NCBI GenBank assembly: GCA_937926545.1
Contig: CALAZW010000066.1
Location: 30,442 to 94,441 of the forward strand
DNA from: an uncultured Helcococcus sp.
GTDB lineage: Bacteria; Bacillota; Clostridia; Tissierellales; Peptoniphilaceae
Length of the DNA stretch: 64,000 bases
Direction: 5' to 3'
The position numbers were made by a program, and so were the translations under genes. Shown piece after piece: positions 27,871 to 36,656 of this stretch (the stretch's first letter is position 1; each line of letters begins with the position of its first letter). A model generated the notes under the pieces. The model searched no databases, had not been told where the DNA came from, and saw only the letters and a program-made list of their open reading frames with translations.

Positions 27871-29213
27871 ATTTCCTCCACTTTTATTCCTATTCTTTTA
27901 CCGGTACTACCAGTCCTGTCTGCCCTATAAGAGCCCAACATAGAAACCTGTCCATCAAGTTCTACTATGGGAATAAAATCTCTGTCGTATTTATCTACTC
28001 TCTTATCAATTAAAAAATCCTTTAATTTAACATCCCTCTTGTTGATTTTAAGTCTATCACCATTTCTTCTTTGCCTTATAACAATTGATGATTGATCTTC
28101 AACTAGAAAAACATTATATTCCCCTTCATCTTCATTGAAGTCTTTCAATAGGTCTATCCTGTAGCCATTTATTTCTAAACTATGGTTTCCATAGGCCAGG
28201 GAGATTTCCTCCTTTAGCTGGTTAATCCTATCATCTAGAAGGATTATTAAACGGTCAAAGGATCTATAAACTAAAATATCATTTATTTTCTTTTCCTTGC
28301 CGCTTTTAGATCTGGCTATGTCTATAAACTCACTATAGTGCTTATAGGTAAAGCCCTCATTGCTACTTCTTATCCTATTGATTTCATCCCTAATTAAATC
28401 TATTTTAAATGTCTCATCCAATTTAAGAAATTCTCTCACATTAAGAATTGTTTTCTTCTTATATTTTTTTATATAGGCCTTGCTAAATTCCCTATCCTTC
28501 AACTTATTCATAGCAAGCAATTGATCTTTTGATATTTCAGATAGTCTGATTAGAGCGTCTTTAAAGCTTTTATTATATTCATTTTCAATCTTGGGAATTA
28601 AATCATTTCTAATTTTGTTTCTGGTATATTCATTTTCAAAATTAGTATGGTCTTGGACATAGGCCAAGTCTTTATCCCTTATATAACCCTCTATCTCATC
28701 TCTTGAAACATTTAAAATAGGCCTAATGATTGCCCCATTCCTTATGGGTATACCCTTAAGCCCATCCAGTCCCGTCCCCCTAATTATTCTCATTAGTACG
28801 GTTTCAGCCTGGTCATCCCTATTATGGGCCAAAGCCACCTTCCACTTAGATGGTTGATCCTTAGAATTAATTATCTCTTCAAAAAAGGAATATCTTATTT
28901 CACGTCCTGCCTGTTCACTGGATATTTTATTCTCCAATGCATACTCATCCATATTTACTCTTTTTATATGGAAGTTCAAGCCATAGTCCTGGCAGATGGA
29001 CTCTACAAACTTTTCATCCCTATTGGCATACTTCCCCCTAATCATATGGTTAATATGACACACTTCCAGGTGAAGCTTGTATTTATCTTTTAAATTATAA
29101 ATAGTATTTAGCATAACCATGGAATCCATTCCGCCAGATACAGCCAATAAGATATTGTCGTTTTCTTCTATTAATGAATGCTTTTCTATATCATCCAAAA
29201 TTATATTATACAT
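27867..29213 (-). CDS. tilS: tRNA(Ile)-lysidine synthase TilS
   Basis: Modifies C34 of tRNA-Ile(CAU) to lysidine so that it reads AUA. The PP-loop SGGMDSMVML (around 30-40) binds ATP; LAHNRDDQAETVLMR and the C-terminal TilS domain follow. The frame extends to 29225, but the ATG at 29213 has GGGGA upstream and is preferred. It lies between divIC and hpt. Confidence 0.95.
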   Translation of the reverse strand: MYNIILDDIEKHSLIEENDNILLAVSGGMDSMVMLNTIYNLKDKYKLHLEVCHINHMIRGKYANRDEKFVESICQDYGLNFHIKRVNMDEYALENKISSEQAGREIRYSFFEEIINSKDQPSKWKVALAHNRDDQAETVLMRIIRGTGLDGLKGIPIRNGAIIRPILNVSRDEIEGYIRDKDLAYVQDHTNFENEYTRNKIRNDLIPKIENEYNKSFKDALIRLSEISKDQLLAMNKLKDREFSKAYIKKYKKKTILNVREFLKLDETFKIDLIRDEINRIRSSNEGFTYKHYSEFIDIARSKSGKEKKINDILVYRSFDRLIILLDDRINQLKEEISLAYGNHSLEINGYRIDLLKDFNEDEGEYNVFLVEDQSSIVIRQRRNGDRLKINKRDVKLKDFLIDKRVDKYDRDFIPIVELDGQVSMLGSYRADRTGSTGKRIGIKVEEI

Positions 29214-29225
29214 AATATTCCCCAA

Positions 29226-29519
29226 TTAGTCATTATCTTTTACATAAACTTTTTCATTTGGTTTTATCATTCCCAAATCTTCCCTGGCTCTTTTTTCAAT
29301 AAATTCTAGGGAGTTTACATTTTTCATTTCGTTTTTTAATGAATTAATTTCCATCTTTAATTCTTCTTGCTCGGTCTTCATCTTTTCCTCATTGCTTCTT
29401 ATGTTTTTAAGCTTTATTTTCTGGTTGACAAAGGCCATCAAGAGTATAATCAATAAAACACCTATTCCAACTATGATCTTTGAATAGGAAGATTTTTTTT
29501 GTTTTTTCTTCTTAGTCAT
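29226..29519 (-). CDS. Septum formation initiator family protein (DivIC/FtsB-like)
   Basis: Bitopic protein of 97 residues: a very basic cytoplasmic N-terminus, one membrane segment (about 15-32), then a coiled coil and the conserved end RAREDLGMIKPNEKVYV. It should pair with the FtsL-like protein at 8088 in the divisome. The start overlaps the S4-protein stop by one base (TAATG). The order S4-divIC-tilS-hpt-ftsH matches Bacillus yabO-divIC-tilS-hprT-ftsH with other genes lost. Confidence 0.9.
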   Translation of the reverse strand: MTKKKKQKKSSYSKIIVGIGVLLIILLMAFVNQKIKLKNIRSNEEKMKTEQEELKMEINSLKNEMKNVNSLEFIEKRAREDLGMIKPNEKVYVKDND

Positions 29520-29758
29520 TAAATCACCTTATACATGTTTTCTGCCTGGTTTTTTGGCACGTGTTCATTAACATTCAAAACCTCTACCTTTACCAAGTTT
29601 TCTCCAAATTTAATCTCTATAACATCTCCTAGACCTACTTCAAAACCAGCCTTAACCGTCTTTCCATTTACAGCTACCCTGCCTAGTTCACAGGCTTCCT
29701 TGGCCACAGTTCTTCTCTTTATAAGTCTAGAGTTTTTTAAAAATTTATCAATTCTCAT
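29519..29758 (-). CDS. S4-domain RNA-binding protein (RqcP/YabO-like)
   Basis: A 79-residue protein that is almost all S4 domain (MRIDKFLKNSRLIKRRTVAKEA and GRVAVNGK). The homologue RqcP works with RqcH in alanine tailing of stalled nascent chains on the 50S subunit. The position directly before divIC supports orthology to YabO/RqcP rather than Hsp15. GGAGGAAGT precedes the ATG. Confidence 0.9.
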   Translation of the reverse strand: MRIDKFLKNSRLIKRRTVAKEACELGRVAVNGKTVKAGFEVGLGDVIEIKFGENLVKVEVLNVNEHVPKNQAENMYKVI

Positions 29759-29782
29759 ACTTCCTCCATTTCTATCTATATA

Positions 29783-29788
29783 ATTATA
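29783..29788 (-). promoter_or_regulatory. Extended -10 promoter for the S4-divIC-tilS-hpt-ftsH operon
   Basis: TATAAT on the minus strand preceded by TGT (extended -10), 25 bases before the S4-protein start. The -35 region is weak. It is back to back with a plus-strand -10 for dinB. Confidence 0.5.
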
Positions 29789-29807
29789 ACATAAGATAAT
29801 TTATTGG

Positions 29808-29813
29808 TATAAT
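29808..29813 (+). promoter_or_regulatory. Extended -10 promoter for dinB
   Basis: TATAAT on the plus strand preceded by TGG (extended -10), 18 bases before the TTG start of dinB. No LexA-type box was recognised around it. Confidence 0.5.
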
Positions 29814-29831
29814 ATTTATGAGGTGAAATCA

Positions 29832-30902
29832 TTGGAAAAGCTAGAAAAAGACTTAAATTTTTGTCATGTGGATATGGATGCCTTTTATGCCAGTTTGGAA
29901 ATGCAAAGACATCCCCATCTAAAGGGGCAACCTATGGTTGTTGGAGGCAAAAGTAAAAAAGGTATTATTACCACAGCCAACTATGAGGCCAGAAAATTTG
30001 GTCTCCATTCAGCCATGCCTATTTTTATGGCAAAAAGTCTTTGCCCCCAGGTTATTGTTATCCCAACTGATATGGACTACTATAGGAGAAAAAGTCGAGA
30101 AATCTTTCATATTTTAGAAGGCTTCACAGATAATATAGAAAAAGTATCTGTAGATGAGGCCTACCTGGATATTTCAAATATAGCTGACTCAAGAGAGCTT
30201 ATAGCCCTTAATATCCAAGAAGAAGTATTTAAGCAAACAGGCCTCACCCTATCTGTAGGCATATCCTATAATAAATTTTTAGCCAAATTAGCTTCTGATT
30301 GGCATAAACCTTCTGGCATTAAAATAATCAATAGACAAATGGTTCCTGATATTTTACTGCCCCTAGACATATCCAAGGTCCATGGCATAGGTCAAAAGAC
30401 TGAAAACAGGTTAAATAAGATTGGAATCTATACAGTTAAAGATTTATACCAGTTGGATAGGTCCTATTTAAGGGATAATTTTGGAAAATCAGGAAGTGAA
30501 ATTTATGATAGGATAAGAGGCTTGGACGATAGAAAAATCGAAGATGATATAGAAAGAAAATCCATTGGTATAGAAAGAACTTTAGATAAAAATATTAATT
30601 CAATTGAAGAATTATTAAAAATAATTAATTATTTTGCTAGAGATTTATCTAATGACTTAAAGTCAAAAAACGTCCTAGCAAAGCGCTTTACTGTTAAACT
30701 TAAAAGAGCTGACTTTCAAGTAAGAACTAAATCCTACACCCTAGCTGAGTATACAGATAGCCTAAAAACCATAGAAGATTTGGCTAAAACACTATTATTG
30801 GGTATGTATAATAATGAAGAGATAAGGTTGGTAGGTCTTACAGCCTTTGACCTTCAAGACAATAGTATAAAACAGGAAAACTTTTTTGAAATCCTGAAAT
30901 AA
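29832..30902 (+). CDS. dinB: DNA polymerase IV (DinB, Y-family)
   Basis: Error-prone translesion polymerase. The catalytic acids are in VDMDAFYASLE (N-terminal) and SVDEAYLDIS. The YGxR-like fingers, helix-hairpin-helix (VHGIGQKTENRL) and little-finger domains follow; total about 356 residues. The start is probably the TTG at 29832 because GAGGTG is 6 bases upstream; a GTG at 29823 lacks any ribosome binding site. No beta-clamp motif was pinned down with certainty. It stands alone, divergent from the S4 gene. Confidence 0.94.
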   Translation: MEKLEKDLNFCHVDMDAFYASLEMQRHPHLKGQPMVVGGKSKKGIITTANYEARKFGLHSAMPIFMAKSLCPQVIVIPTDMDYYRRKSREIFHILEGFTDNIEKVSVDEAYLDISNIADSRELIALNIQEEVFKQTGLTLSVGISYNKFLAKLASDWHKPSGIKIINRQMVPDILLPLDISKVHGIGQKTENRLNKIGIYTVKDLYQLDRSYLRDNFGKSGSEIYDRIRGLDDRKIEDDIERKSIGIERTLDKNINSIEELLKIINYFARDLSNDLKSKNVLAKRFTVKLKRADFQVRTKSYTLAEYTDSLKTIEDLAKTLLLGMYNNEEIRLVGLTAFDLQDNSIKQENFFEILK

Positions 30903-30914
30903 TATGTAGAATGA

Positions 30915-30943
30915 TTGGTTATTTTTTATCAATGTAGTACTAT
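30915..30943 (+). promoter_or_regulatory. Promoter candidate for the PTS EIICB gene
   Basis: -35-like TTGGTT (30915-30920), 17-base spacer, -10 TACTAT (30938-30943). It lies 45 bases before the start of the PTS gene. Other AT-rich -10-like hexamers follow, so the choice is uncertain. Confidence 0.4.
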
Positions 30944-30987
30944 ATATATGTAGTTTATACTATAAAAATTTATATAAGGAGGACAAT

Positions 30988-32475
30988 ATGAAACAAAAAC
31001 TACAAAGATTGGGTAAATCTTTAATGCAACCAGTTGCCGTGTTACCACTTGCCGCATTATTAATGGGTGTGGGTTACTGGATCGACCCTCAAGGTTGGGG
31101 TAGTGGAAATGCCTTCGCAGCTTTCTTCATCAAATCCGGAGCAGCTATTCTTGATAATTTAGGACTTATATTTGCTGTCGGTGTTGCTTTTGGTTTATCT
31201 AAAGACAAAAATGGTGCTTCAGCGCTGGCAGGTTTAGTAGCCTTTTTGACTATGACTACCTTACTTAGCCAACCTTCAGTTGCCATGTTAAAGTCAGTCG
31301 ATTTAGAAGCTTGGAAGGAAGCTGACAAGTTCCAAGCAGCAGCTTTTGATGCAGTTAATAATAAGAATGTTTTGTTTGGTATTTTAGCAGGGGTACTTGG
31401 TTCAGCAGCTTATAACAAGTTCTATCAAGTAAAATTACCTGATGCCCTAGCATTTTTCAGTGGTAGAAGGTTAACTCCTATTATGGCTTCATTTTATGCT
31501 ATTATTGCATCCATTGTTTTATTCTTCGTATGGCCTATAGTTTATGTAGGCTTAGTAAAATTTGGTAATGCCATATCCAAGATGGGACCACTGGGAGCAG
31601 GACTTTATGCCTTCTTCAACAGACTATTAATTCCAACCGGTTTACATCATGCCTTAAACTCAGTTTTCTGGTTTGATTTAGTTGGTATTAATGATATTGG
31701 TAAATTCTGGAATACTCCAGCCAATGAATTGGCTAGTATAATTACTGATACCTACTATCCAGGTATGTATCAAGCAGGATTCTTCCCAATAATGATGTTT
31801 GGTCTACCAGGTGCAGCTCTAGCCATGTATAAGACAGCAAAACCTGAAAAGAAACAATATGCTAAATCCCTATTATTAGCAGGTGCCTTGGCATCCTTCC
31901 TAACAGGGGTTACAGAACCTTTAGAATTTTCATTTATGTTCTTGGCTCCAGGGCTATATTTAGTTCACGCCCTATTCACTGGTATATCAGTAGCCATAGT
32001 ATCATCTATGAAAATAGCCGCTGGTTTTGGATTTAGTGCAGGTTTAATTGACTATATACTAAGTTTAAGAATTCCAGCCCACAACAAGACCTTGTATCTA
32101 ATTCCTATCGGCCTAGTTTTCTTCGCCCTATACTACTTCGTATTTAGAGCGATCATCCTAAAGAAGGACTTGAAAACCCCAGGTAGAGAAGATGATGTTG
32201 ATGAGCATGAAGGACAAACTCTTTCAGCTGATACAAACTTTAGTCAAATGGCTAAAATCATCTTAGAAGGTTTAGGTGGAAGTGATAATATCGATACAAC
32301 TGACTACTGTATAACAAGACTAAGACTTGAGGTAAAAGACCATGCCCTAGTTGATGAGGATAAGATTAAGGAAGCTAATGTTTCCGGTATTGTAAGACCT
32401 TCTCAAAAGTCTGTTCAAGTAATCATTGGACCACAAGTTCAAGCAGTTTATGACGAATTTATCAAGTTGATCTAA
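30988..32475 (+). CDS. PTS sugar transporter EIICB (glucose/N-acetylglucosamine family)
   Basis: Imports and phosphorylates a sugar. The N-terminal EIIC domain has about ten membrane segments with the family start KLQRLGKSLMQPVAVLPLAA and the substrate-site TGVTEPLEFSF. A linker leads to a C-terminal EIIB domain with phospho-cysteine C441 in YCITRLRLEV. There is no EIIA domain; a separate EIIA is encoded at 33478. The glucose/GlcNAc/maltose superfamily is clear, and the NagE branch is my best guess. AAGGAGG precedes the ATG, and a terminator follows. Confidence 0.93.
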   Translation: MKQKLQRLGKSLMQPVAVLPLAALLMGVGYWIDPQGWGSGNAFAAFFIKSGAAILDNLGLIFAVGVAFGLSKDKNGASALAGLVAFLTMTTLLSQPSVAMLKSVDLEAWKEADKFQAAAFDAVNNKNVLFGILAGVLGSAAYNKFYQVKLPDALAFFSGRRLTPIMASFYAIIASIVLFFVWPIVYVGLVKFGNAISKMGPLGAGLYAFFNRLLIPTGLHHALNSVFWFDLVGINDIGKFWNTPANELASIITDTYYPGMYQAGFFPIMMFGLPGAALAMYKTAKPEKKQYAKSLLLAGALASFLTGVTEPLEFSFMFLAPGLYLVHALFTGISVAIVSSMKIAAGFGFSAGLIDYILSLRIPAHNKTLYLIPIGLVFFALYYFVFRAIILKKDLKTPGREDDVDEHEGQTLSADTNFSQMAKIILEGLGGSDNIDTTDYCITRLRLEVKDHALVDEDKIKEANVSGIVRPSQKSVQVIIGPQVQAVYDEFIKLI

Positions 32476-32480
32476 ATATT

Positions 32481-32503
32481 AGGCACCTAAAGGTGCCTTT
32501 TTT
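32481..32503 (+). terminator. Terminator after the EIICB gene
   Basis: Stem GGCACC / GGTGCC with TAAA loop and a six-T run. It separates EIICB from the downstream pair, which has its own -10 candidate. Confidence 0.85.
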
Positions 32504-32530
32504 ATTTCTTTTTATATTTAAAATATTTGC

Positions 32531-32536
32531 TATAAT
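32531..32536 (+). promoter_or_regulatory. -10 box candidate for the DUF7916-like/EIIA pair
   Basis: TATAAT 23 bases before the ATG of the following gene. The -35 position is T-rich and does not match well. The leader would be very short. Confidence 0.35.
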
Positions 32537-32558
32537 TAATATATGAATGGAGGTAAGT

Positions 32559-33491
32559 ATGGTAAAAAGATATTTAGACGTAAATTTATCTGATATTGAA
32601 AAAATGACTAAGAAGGATAAATTAGACAGTATTAAGTTATCTGAAGGTAGAACATTAGTTACAGAGGTCATTGGAGCCTTCCCTGGTATGTTGGGAGATA
32701 TATCCAATGCAGAATTGGCTGCTGCCTTTGGCTCAGATATTCTTTTGTTAAATGTATACGATGTTGATAAACCATATTTTTATGGCATAGAAGCTGATAA
32801 TATTATAGGGGAAATCAAGAAAAGAACGGGTAGACTAGTAGGTGTAAACTTGGAACCTGTCGATGAATCCTTGGATATGGTTCAAGAAAAAAGATCCATT
32901 GCTCCTGGCAGAACTGCCAAGCTGGAAAATGTAAAAAAACTAATTGATGATGGTTGCGATTTTATTGTATTAACTGGTAATCCTGCGACTGGGGTTACCA
33001 ATGAAAAAATCCAGCATTCTATTAAAGAAATTAGAAAACACTTTGGACAAGAAATCATGATTTTCGCTGGTAAGATGCACTCAGCTGGAGATATAAATGA
33101 AATTGGCAGTAAACTTTATTCTAAAGAACTAGCCCTTGACTTTATAGAAGCTGGAGCAGATGTTTTATTACTTCCCGCCCCAGGAACTGTACCTGGCTTT
33201 ACCATGGAAATGGCCAAGGAAATAATAGATCTAGCCCATGACAAGGACACCTTGACCCTGACAGCCATTGGAACATCCCAAGAAGGTTCTGATCAAGATA
33301 CCATTAGAAGGATAGCCCTAATGTCCAAGATGGCAGGTACTGACATGCATCATGTTGGTGATGCAGGCATATGCCCTGGTGTTTCAACACCTGAAAATAT
33401 TATGGCTTATTCCATCGTTATTAAAGGAAAAAGACATACTTATAGAAGAATGGCAAGAACAATAGAAGGAGGAAAAGATGGGATTATTTAG
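32559..33491 (+). CDS. TIM-barrel-like protein of unknown function in a PTS locus (DUF7916-like)
   Basis: A 310-residue soluble protein. I associate it with the family now called DUF7916, whose members were often labelled haloacid dehalogenase-like or PEP-phosphonomutase-like; this recall is not checked. The sequence alternates strands and helices as in a TIM barrel, with conserved-looking ILLLNVYDVD, FIVLTGNPATGVTN, MIFAGKMHSAGD, VLLLPAPGTVPG and a late MHHVGDAGICPG. It overlaps the EIIA start by 14 bases, so it is tied to sugar uptake, perhaps acting on a phosphosugar. The start at 32559 is set by GGAGGTAAGT. Confidence 0.7.
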   Translation: MVKRYLDVNLSDIEKMTKKDKLDSIKLSEGRTLVTEVIGAFPGMLGDISNAELAAAFGSDILLLNVYDVDKPYFYGIEADNIIGEIKKRTGRLVGVNLEPVDESLDMVQEKRSIAPGRTAKLENVKKLIDDGCDFIVLTGNPATGVTNEKIQHSIKEIRKHFGQEIMIFAGKMHSAGDINEIGSKLYSKELALDFIEAGADVLLLPAPGTVPGFTMEMAKEIIDLAHDKDTLTLTAIGTSQEGSDQDTIRRIALMSKMAGTDMHHVGDAGICPGVSTPENIMAYSIVIKGKRHTYRRMARTIEGGKDGII

Positions 33492-33945
33492 TAGAAAAAT
33501 CAAATTATTAGCTCCAATGTCTGGAGAATTAATTGACCTGAGCAAGGTGAAGGATATTACTTTTGCTGAAAAAATGTTGGGAGATGGAGTTGCTATTATT
33601 CCTAGTGACGGAAAAGTATTAGCCCCTGCAGACGGTAAAATAGTAAATGTTTTCCACACTAAACACGCTATAGGAATTGAAACTAGTAAACTAGAACTTT
33701 TAATTCACATAGGCATGGACACTGTTGAGTTAAAAGGTGAAGGCTTTACCCTACATACCAACCAAGGTGATAGTGTTAAAGCAGGAGATCTTTTACTGGA
33801 AGTAGACCTGGATTATCTAAAAGAAAAAGGCTTTGAAACCACTACTCCTATTGTTATAACCAATATGGAATTAGTTAAGAACCTATCTAAAAACACAGGT
33901 AATGTGGTTGCTGGCAAGGACGAAATAATGGTTGTTAGTAAATAA
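33478..33945 (+). CDS. PTS EIIA component, glucose family
   Basis: Phosphocarrier of 155 residues that takes phosphate from HPr and gives it to EIIB. The active histidine is H77 in LIHIGMDTV and the supporting histidine is H63 in TKHAIGIE, the Crr-like pair. It complements the EIICB at 30988, which has no EIIA domain. AAGGAGG sits 5 bases before the ATG inside the preceding gene. A bidirectional terminator follows. Confidence 0.95.
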   Translation: MGLFSRKIKLLAPMSGELIDLSKVKDITFAEKMLGDGVAIIPSDGKVLAPADGKIVNVFHTKHAIGIETSKLELLIHIGMDTVELKGEGFTLHTNQGDSVKAGDLLLEVDLDYLKEKGFETTTPIVITNMELVKNLSKNTGNVVAGKDEIMVVSK

Positions 33946-33948
33946 AGC

Positions 33949-33997
33949 AAACTAAAAGGCCCTATAAGCTTATGAGCTTATGGGCCTCTTTTAGTTT
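33949..33997. terminator. Bidirectional terminator between EIIA and PHP genes
   Basis: Long inverted repeat with arms beginning AAACTAAAAGGCCC and AGCTTATGGGCC around a TATG loop. It gives A-rich and T-rich flanks in both directions. The stop codon of the PHP gene lies inside the right arm. Confidence 0.8.
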
Positions 33998-34785
33998 CTT
34001 CCACGAATTTTCAAATCCTTATAGCTATCTATCAAGGTCAAGTCATAATTACTTAAAAACTCTCTAGCCTCTTCTTCCAATTCTCTTTTCAAGAGCATAT
34101 CAGGATAGTGGGCGTCATAACCTAGGACTATTTTAGGTTTAATTTCATCTATTATATCCCAAAGTTCCTTATGAGGATATATATATCTTTTCCCGTAGGA
34201 ATAGTCTTTTAAACCATAGGATATCCCTTTTAGATTTAACTCCATGGGTATATCATTTTCCTTACAGGCCCAGGCTATATCTTTTACAACTTCCTTGCAT
34301 AGGGGGCTTATTTCCTCCCTACCCAACATGAAGTAATCCACATGAGCCATATAATCAACCAAACCAGCATCTATAGCTTCCAATACTTGTTTTCTATAAA
34401 CTAACAAGTCCTCATCCCTACACTGCTGATCATATTCATAATCATCTCTATTTTTAGAGTGTTGACCTAAAACCATATAATCCACCCTGGATGCTATTTC
34501 CTGGTAGTAGGGTAAAAGATCATCAAAATATTCAAACTCAAAACCTATTAAAATTTCAATTTGATCCTTATATTTTTTTCTTAAACTTTCAACACTTGAT
34601 AAGTAATCTTCCATTTCATCCACATGCATTCTATGGCTTGGCCTATACCAATCAACATAGGGAAGGTGGTCTGAAAAACCGATATACTTAAAGCCTGATT
34701 CTATGGCCCTTAAAACATATTCTTCATCCTCTCCCCTAGCATGACCACACCTTTTTGTATGCATATGTAAATTAAAATCTTGCAT
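33991..34785 (-). CDS. PHP-family phosphoesterase (histidinol-phosphatase HisJ-like)
   Basis: Metal-dependent PHP-domain hydrolase of about 264 residues. Motifs: HMHTKRCGHA (first metal site), GFSDHLP, GFEFEYFD, VLGQHS, MAHVDYF and the late LGYDAHYP. These match histidinol-phosphatase HisJ/HisK. No other histidine genes are nearby, so the substrate may be different. It is last in the metal ABC transporter-cutC operon, which fits a metal-dependent enzyme. The start at 34785 follows GAAGG; an upstream GTG is possible. Confidence 0.85.
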   Translation of the reverse strand: MQDFNLHMHTKRCGHARGEDEEYVLRAIESGFKYIGFSDHLPYVDWYRPSHRMHVDEMEDYLSSVESLRKKYKDQIEILIGFEFEYFDDLLPYYQEIASRVDYMVLGQHSKNRDDYEYDQQCRDEDLLVYRKQVLEAIDAGLVDYMAHVDYFMLGREEISPLCKEVVKDIAWACKENDIPMELNLKGISYGLKDYSYGKRYIYPHKELWDIIDEIKPKIVLGYDAHYPDMLLKRELEEEAREFLSNYDLTLIDSYKDLKIRGRN

Positions 34786-34797
34786 GTTCACCTTCTT

Positions 34798-35535
34798 CTA
34801 ATTCTTGACTTCCCTGATAAAGTCTCTTGCTTCTTCCTTGGATACTACCTGGTAGGAGTTTATTTTTTCTCCGTCCATAAATGAATAAGAAACCTTGTAG
34901 GAGGTTGTTAAATCCTCTCTAAAAGTTTTACAGGTTGAATGGACTAGCTCTAGACCTGTGTGGTCTATAAATTCAGCTATGTTTGAAGAATTTAAGCCGG
35001 CCCCTCCTATTATTTCTATATCATTTCCATAATTTACAAATAAGTTTTTAAGAAGCCTTCTCCCCTCAAAAGCTGTTTCTTCCTGGCCACTGGTCAAGAC
35101 CCTATCAACTCCCAAATCTATAAGAAGCTCCATGGACCTATAAGGATCTTTGGTATTATCATAGGCCCTATGGAAAATGGCCTTCTTACCCTTTTCATGT
35201 ATCCTATCTACAAAATATTTAGTTTTTTCTTGATCTATTTCAAAATCAGCTGTTATAAAACCAAATACTATCCCCTTTATATCCTCTTCCAAAAAGATGT
35301 CCAGTTCTTTTTTCATCTCTTCAAATTCCTGGTCAGTATAGTTGAAACCACCTGGCCTATTTCTAACCATAACCATGGTATCTATTTCCAAGTTCTCAGC
35401 TATATTTCTAACCAAGCCCAGGCCTGGGGTTATGCCCCCCAGGTATAGGGATGAGTTTATTTCTACAGAGTCAAAGCCTAAATCATAGGCTATTTTTGCC
35501 CCTTCATAACTATCTATACATAATTCAGCCTTCAT
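34798..35535 (-). CDS. cutC: CutC family protein
   Basis: TIM-barrel protein of about 245 residues of the CutC family, historically linked to copper homeostasis though the role is disputed. Visible motifs: ELCIDSYEGA near the N-terminus, MVRNRPGGFNYTDQEFEEM, FHRAYDNTKDP, VLTSGQEETAFEG and IIGGAGLNSSN. It overlaps the end of the permease gene and belongs to the metal transporter operon, which suggests shared metal control. Two ATGs are adjacent; the second (35535) is better spaced from GGAGG. Confidence 0.9.
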   Translation of the reverse strand: MKAELCIDSYEGAKIAYDLGFDSVEINSSLYLGGITPGLGLVRNIAENLEIDTMVMVRNRPGGFNYTDQEFEEMKKELDIFLEEDIKGIVFGFITADFEIDQEKTKYFVDRIHEKGKKAIFHRAYDNTKDPYRSMELLIDLGVDRVLTSGQEETAFEGRRLLKNLFVNYGNDIEIIGGAGLNSSNIAEFIDHTGLELVHSTCKTFREDLTTSYKVSYSFMDGEKINSYQVVSKEEARDFIREVKN

Positions 35536-36656
35536 CATTTTCCTCCAAAAATTCTAAGCTTTTCGCTTTCAACCTTTAATTTACCTTTTTCAGTTATATT
35601 TAAGATGTCATCTTTTATTATAACATAGCCATCATATATCAAGGCCTTAATAGTTCTCTCAAAGGCTTTTTCTTCCAAGTGGAAATGATTGTTAATTGTA
35701 TTTATATTACACTCTTCATCTGCTTCTTCCAGGATAGTATGCCTATCAATATGAAATAGCATGGTAGTTTCCATAAAATCTATTTTTTGTTGCTTTCTCT
35801 TTACCATCTTTCCAATTAAGCCAACCTTAGGACTAAAGATAAATACTAAAAAGAAGGTTACTCCTATACAGGTTGCTATTGTTCCTGCGATTGATAGGTC
35901 TAGTAGAAAGGCCAACCATATTCCTACAATAGAATCTAGGGCTCCCACAAATAAACTGATACCTATCATTTTTTTCAAATCATCGCTTATCAAGTAGGCA
36001 ATGGCTGGTGGTCCTACCATAAAGGACATGACCAAAACCGAACCTACAGCCTGGAAGGCTCCTACTGTAGTTATGGAAACCAAGGTCATAAGCGAATAAT
36101 GCACAAGAGCTGGAGTAAAGCCAAGAGTCATAGCCAACATGGGATCAAAGGTGGTAAGTTTTAATTCCTTGAAAAATAATTTTACAAAAACAATATTAAT
36201 AATTAAAATTACTCCCATTATCCAAATGGACTTGGCTCCCAGATTCACTCCATTAATCTTAAATTGGTCAAAAATAGCAAATTCTATTTTCCCCAATAAA
36301 ACTGTACTGGTTGAAAGGTTAGTATTTCTTCCATACTTGGTAAGTAGTATTATGGCACTACTAAACAAGAGGGGAAAGACCAAGCCTATAGAGGCATCCT
36401 TGTTTACCAGATTGGTATTATGCAAGGCCTCTGTTAACAAGACAGTTATCACTCCCATTAGGGCTGCCCCTAAAATTAATAGGGGGGAATTCAAGTCATA
36501 GGTTACAAAGTAGGCCAAGACAATCCCCAGTAAAACTGTATGGGTTATGGAGTCAATCAGCATGGACATCTGTCTTAATATTAGAAAGACTCCTAGTATG
36601 GAGGCTGCGCTTGCCACAAAAATTGCTATTAAACCCAATTGTATATAATCAAGCAT
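35535..36656 (-). CDS. Metal ABC transporter permease with C-terminal winged-helix-like extension (TroD type)
   Basis: ABC-3 family permease for manganese, zinc or iron. Residues about 1-280 form eight or nine membrane segments (LRQMSMLIDSITHTVLLGIV, VGPPAIAYLIS). Residues about 290-373 form a cytoplasmic extension, ending in KGKLKVES, that looks like a winged helix. Such extensions are known in TroD/MntC-like permeases and resemble parts of DtxR-type regulators. It pairs with the permease just upstream (8-base overlap) and is followed by cutC (overlap at the stop). Confidence 0.92.
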   Translation of the reverse strand: MLDYIQLGLIAIFVASAASILGVFLILRQMSMLIDSITHTVLLGIVLAYFVTYDLNSPLLILGAALMGVITVLLTEALHNTNLVNKDASIGLVFPLLFSSAIILLTKYGRNTNLSTSTVLLGKIEFAIFDQFKINGVNLGAKSIWIMGVILIINIVFVKLFFKELKLTTFDPMLAMTLGFTPALVHYSLMTLVSITTVGAFQAVGSVLVMSFMVGPPAIAYLISDDLKKMIGISLFVGALDSIVGIWLAFLLDLSIAGTIATCIGVTFFLVFIFSPKVGLIGKMVKRKQQKIDFMETTMLFHIDRHTILEEADEECNINTINNHFHLEEKAFERTIKALIYDGYVIIKDDILNITEKGKLKVESEKLRIFGGK

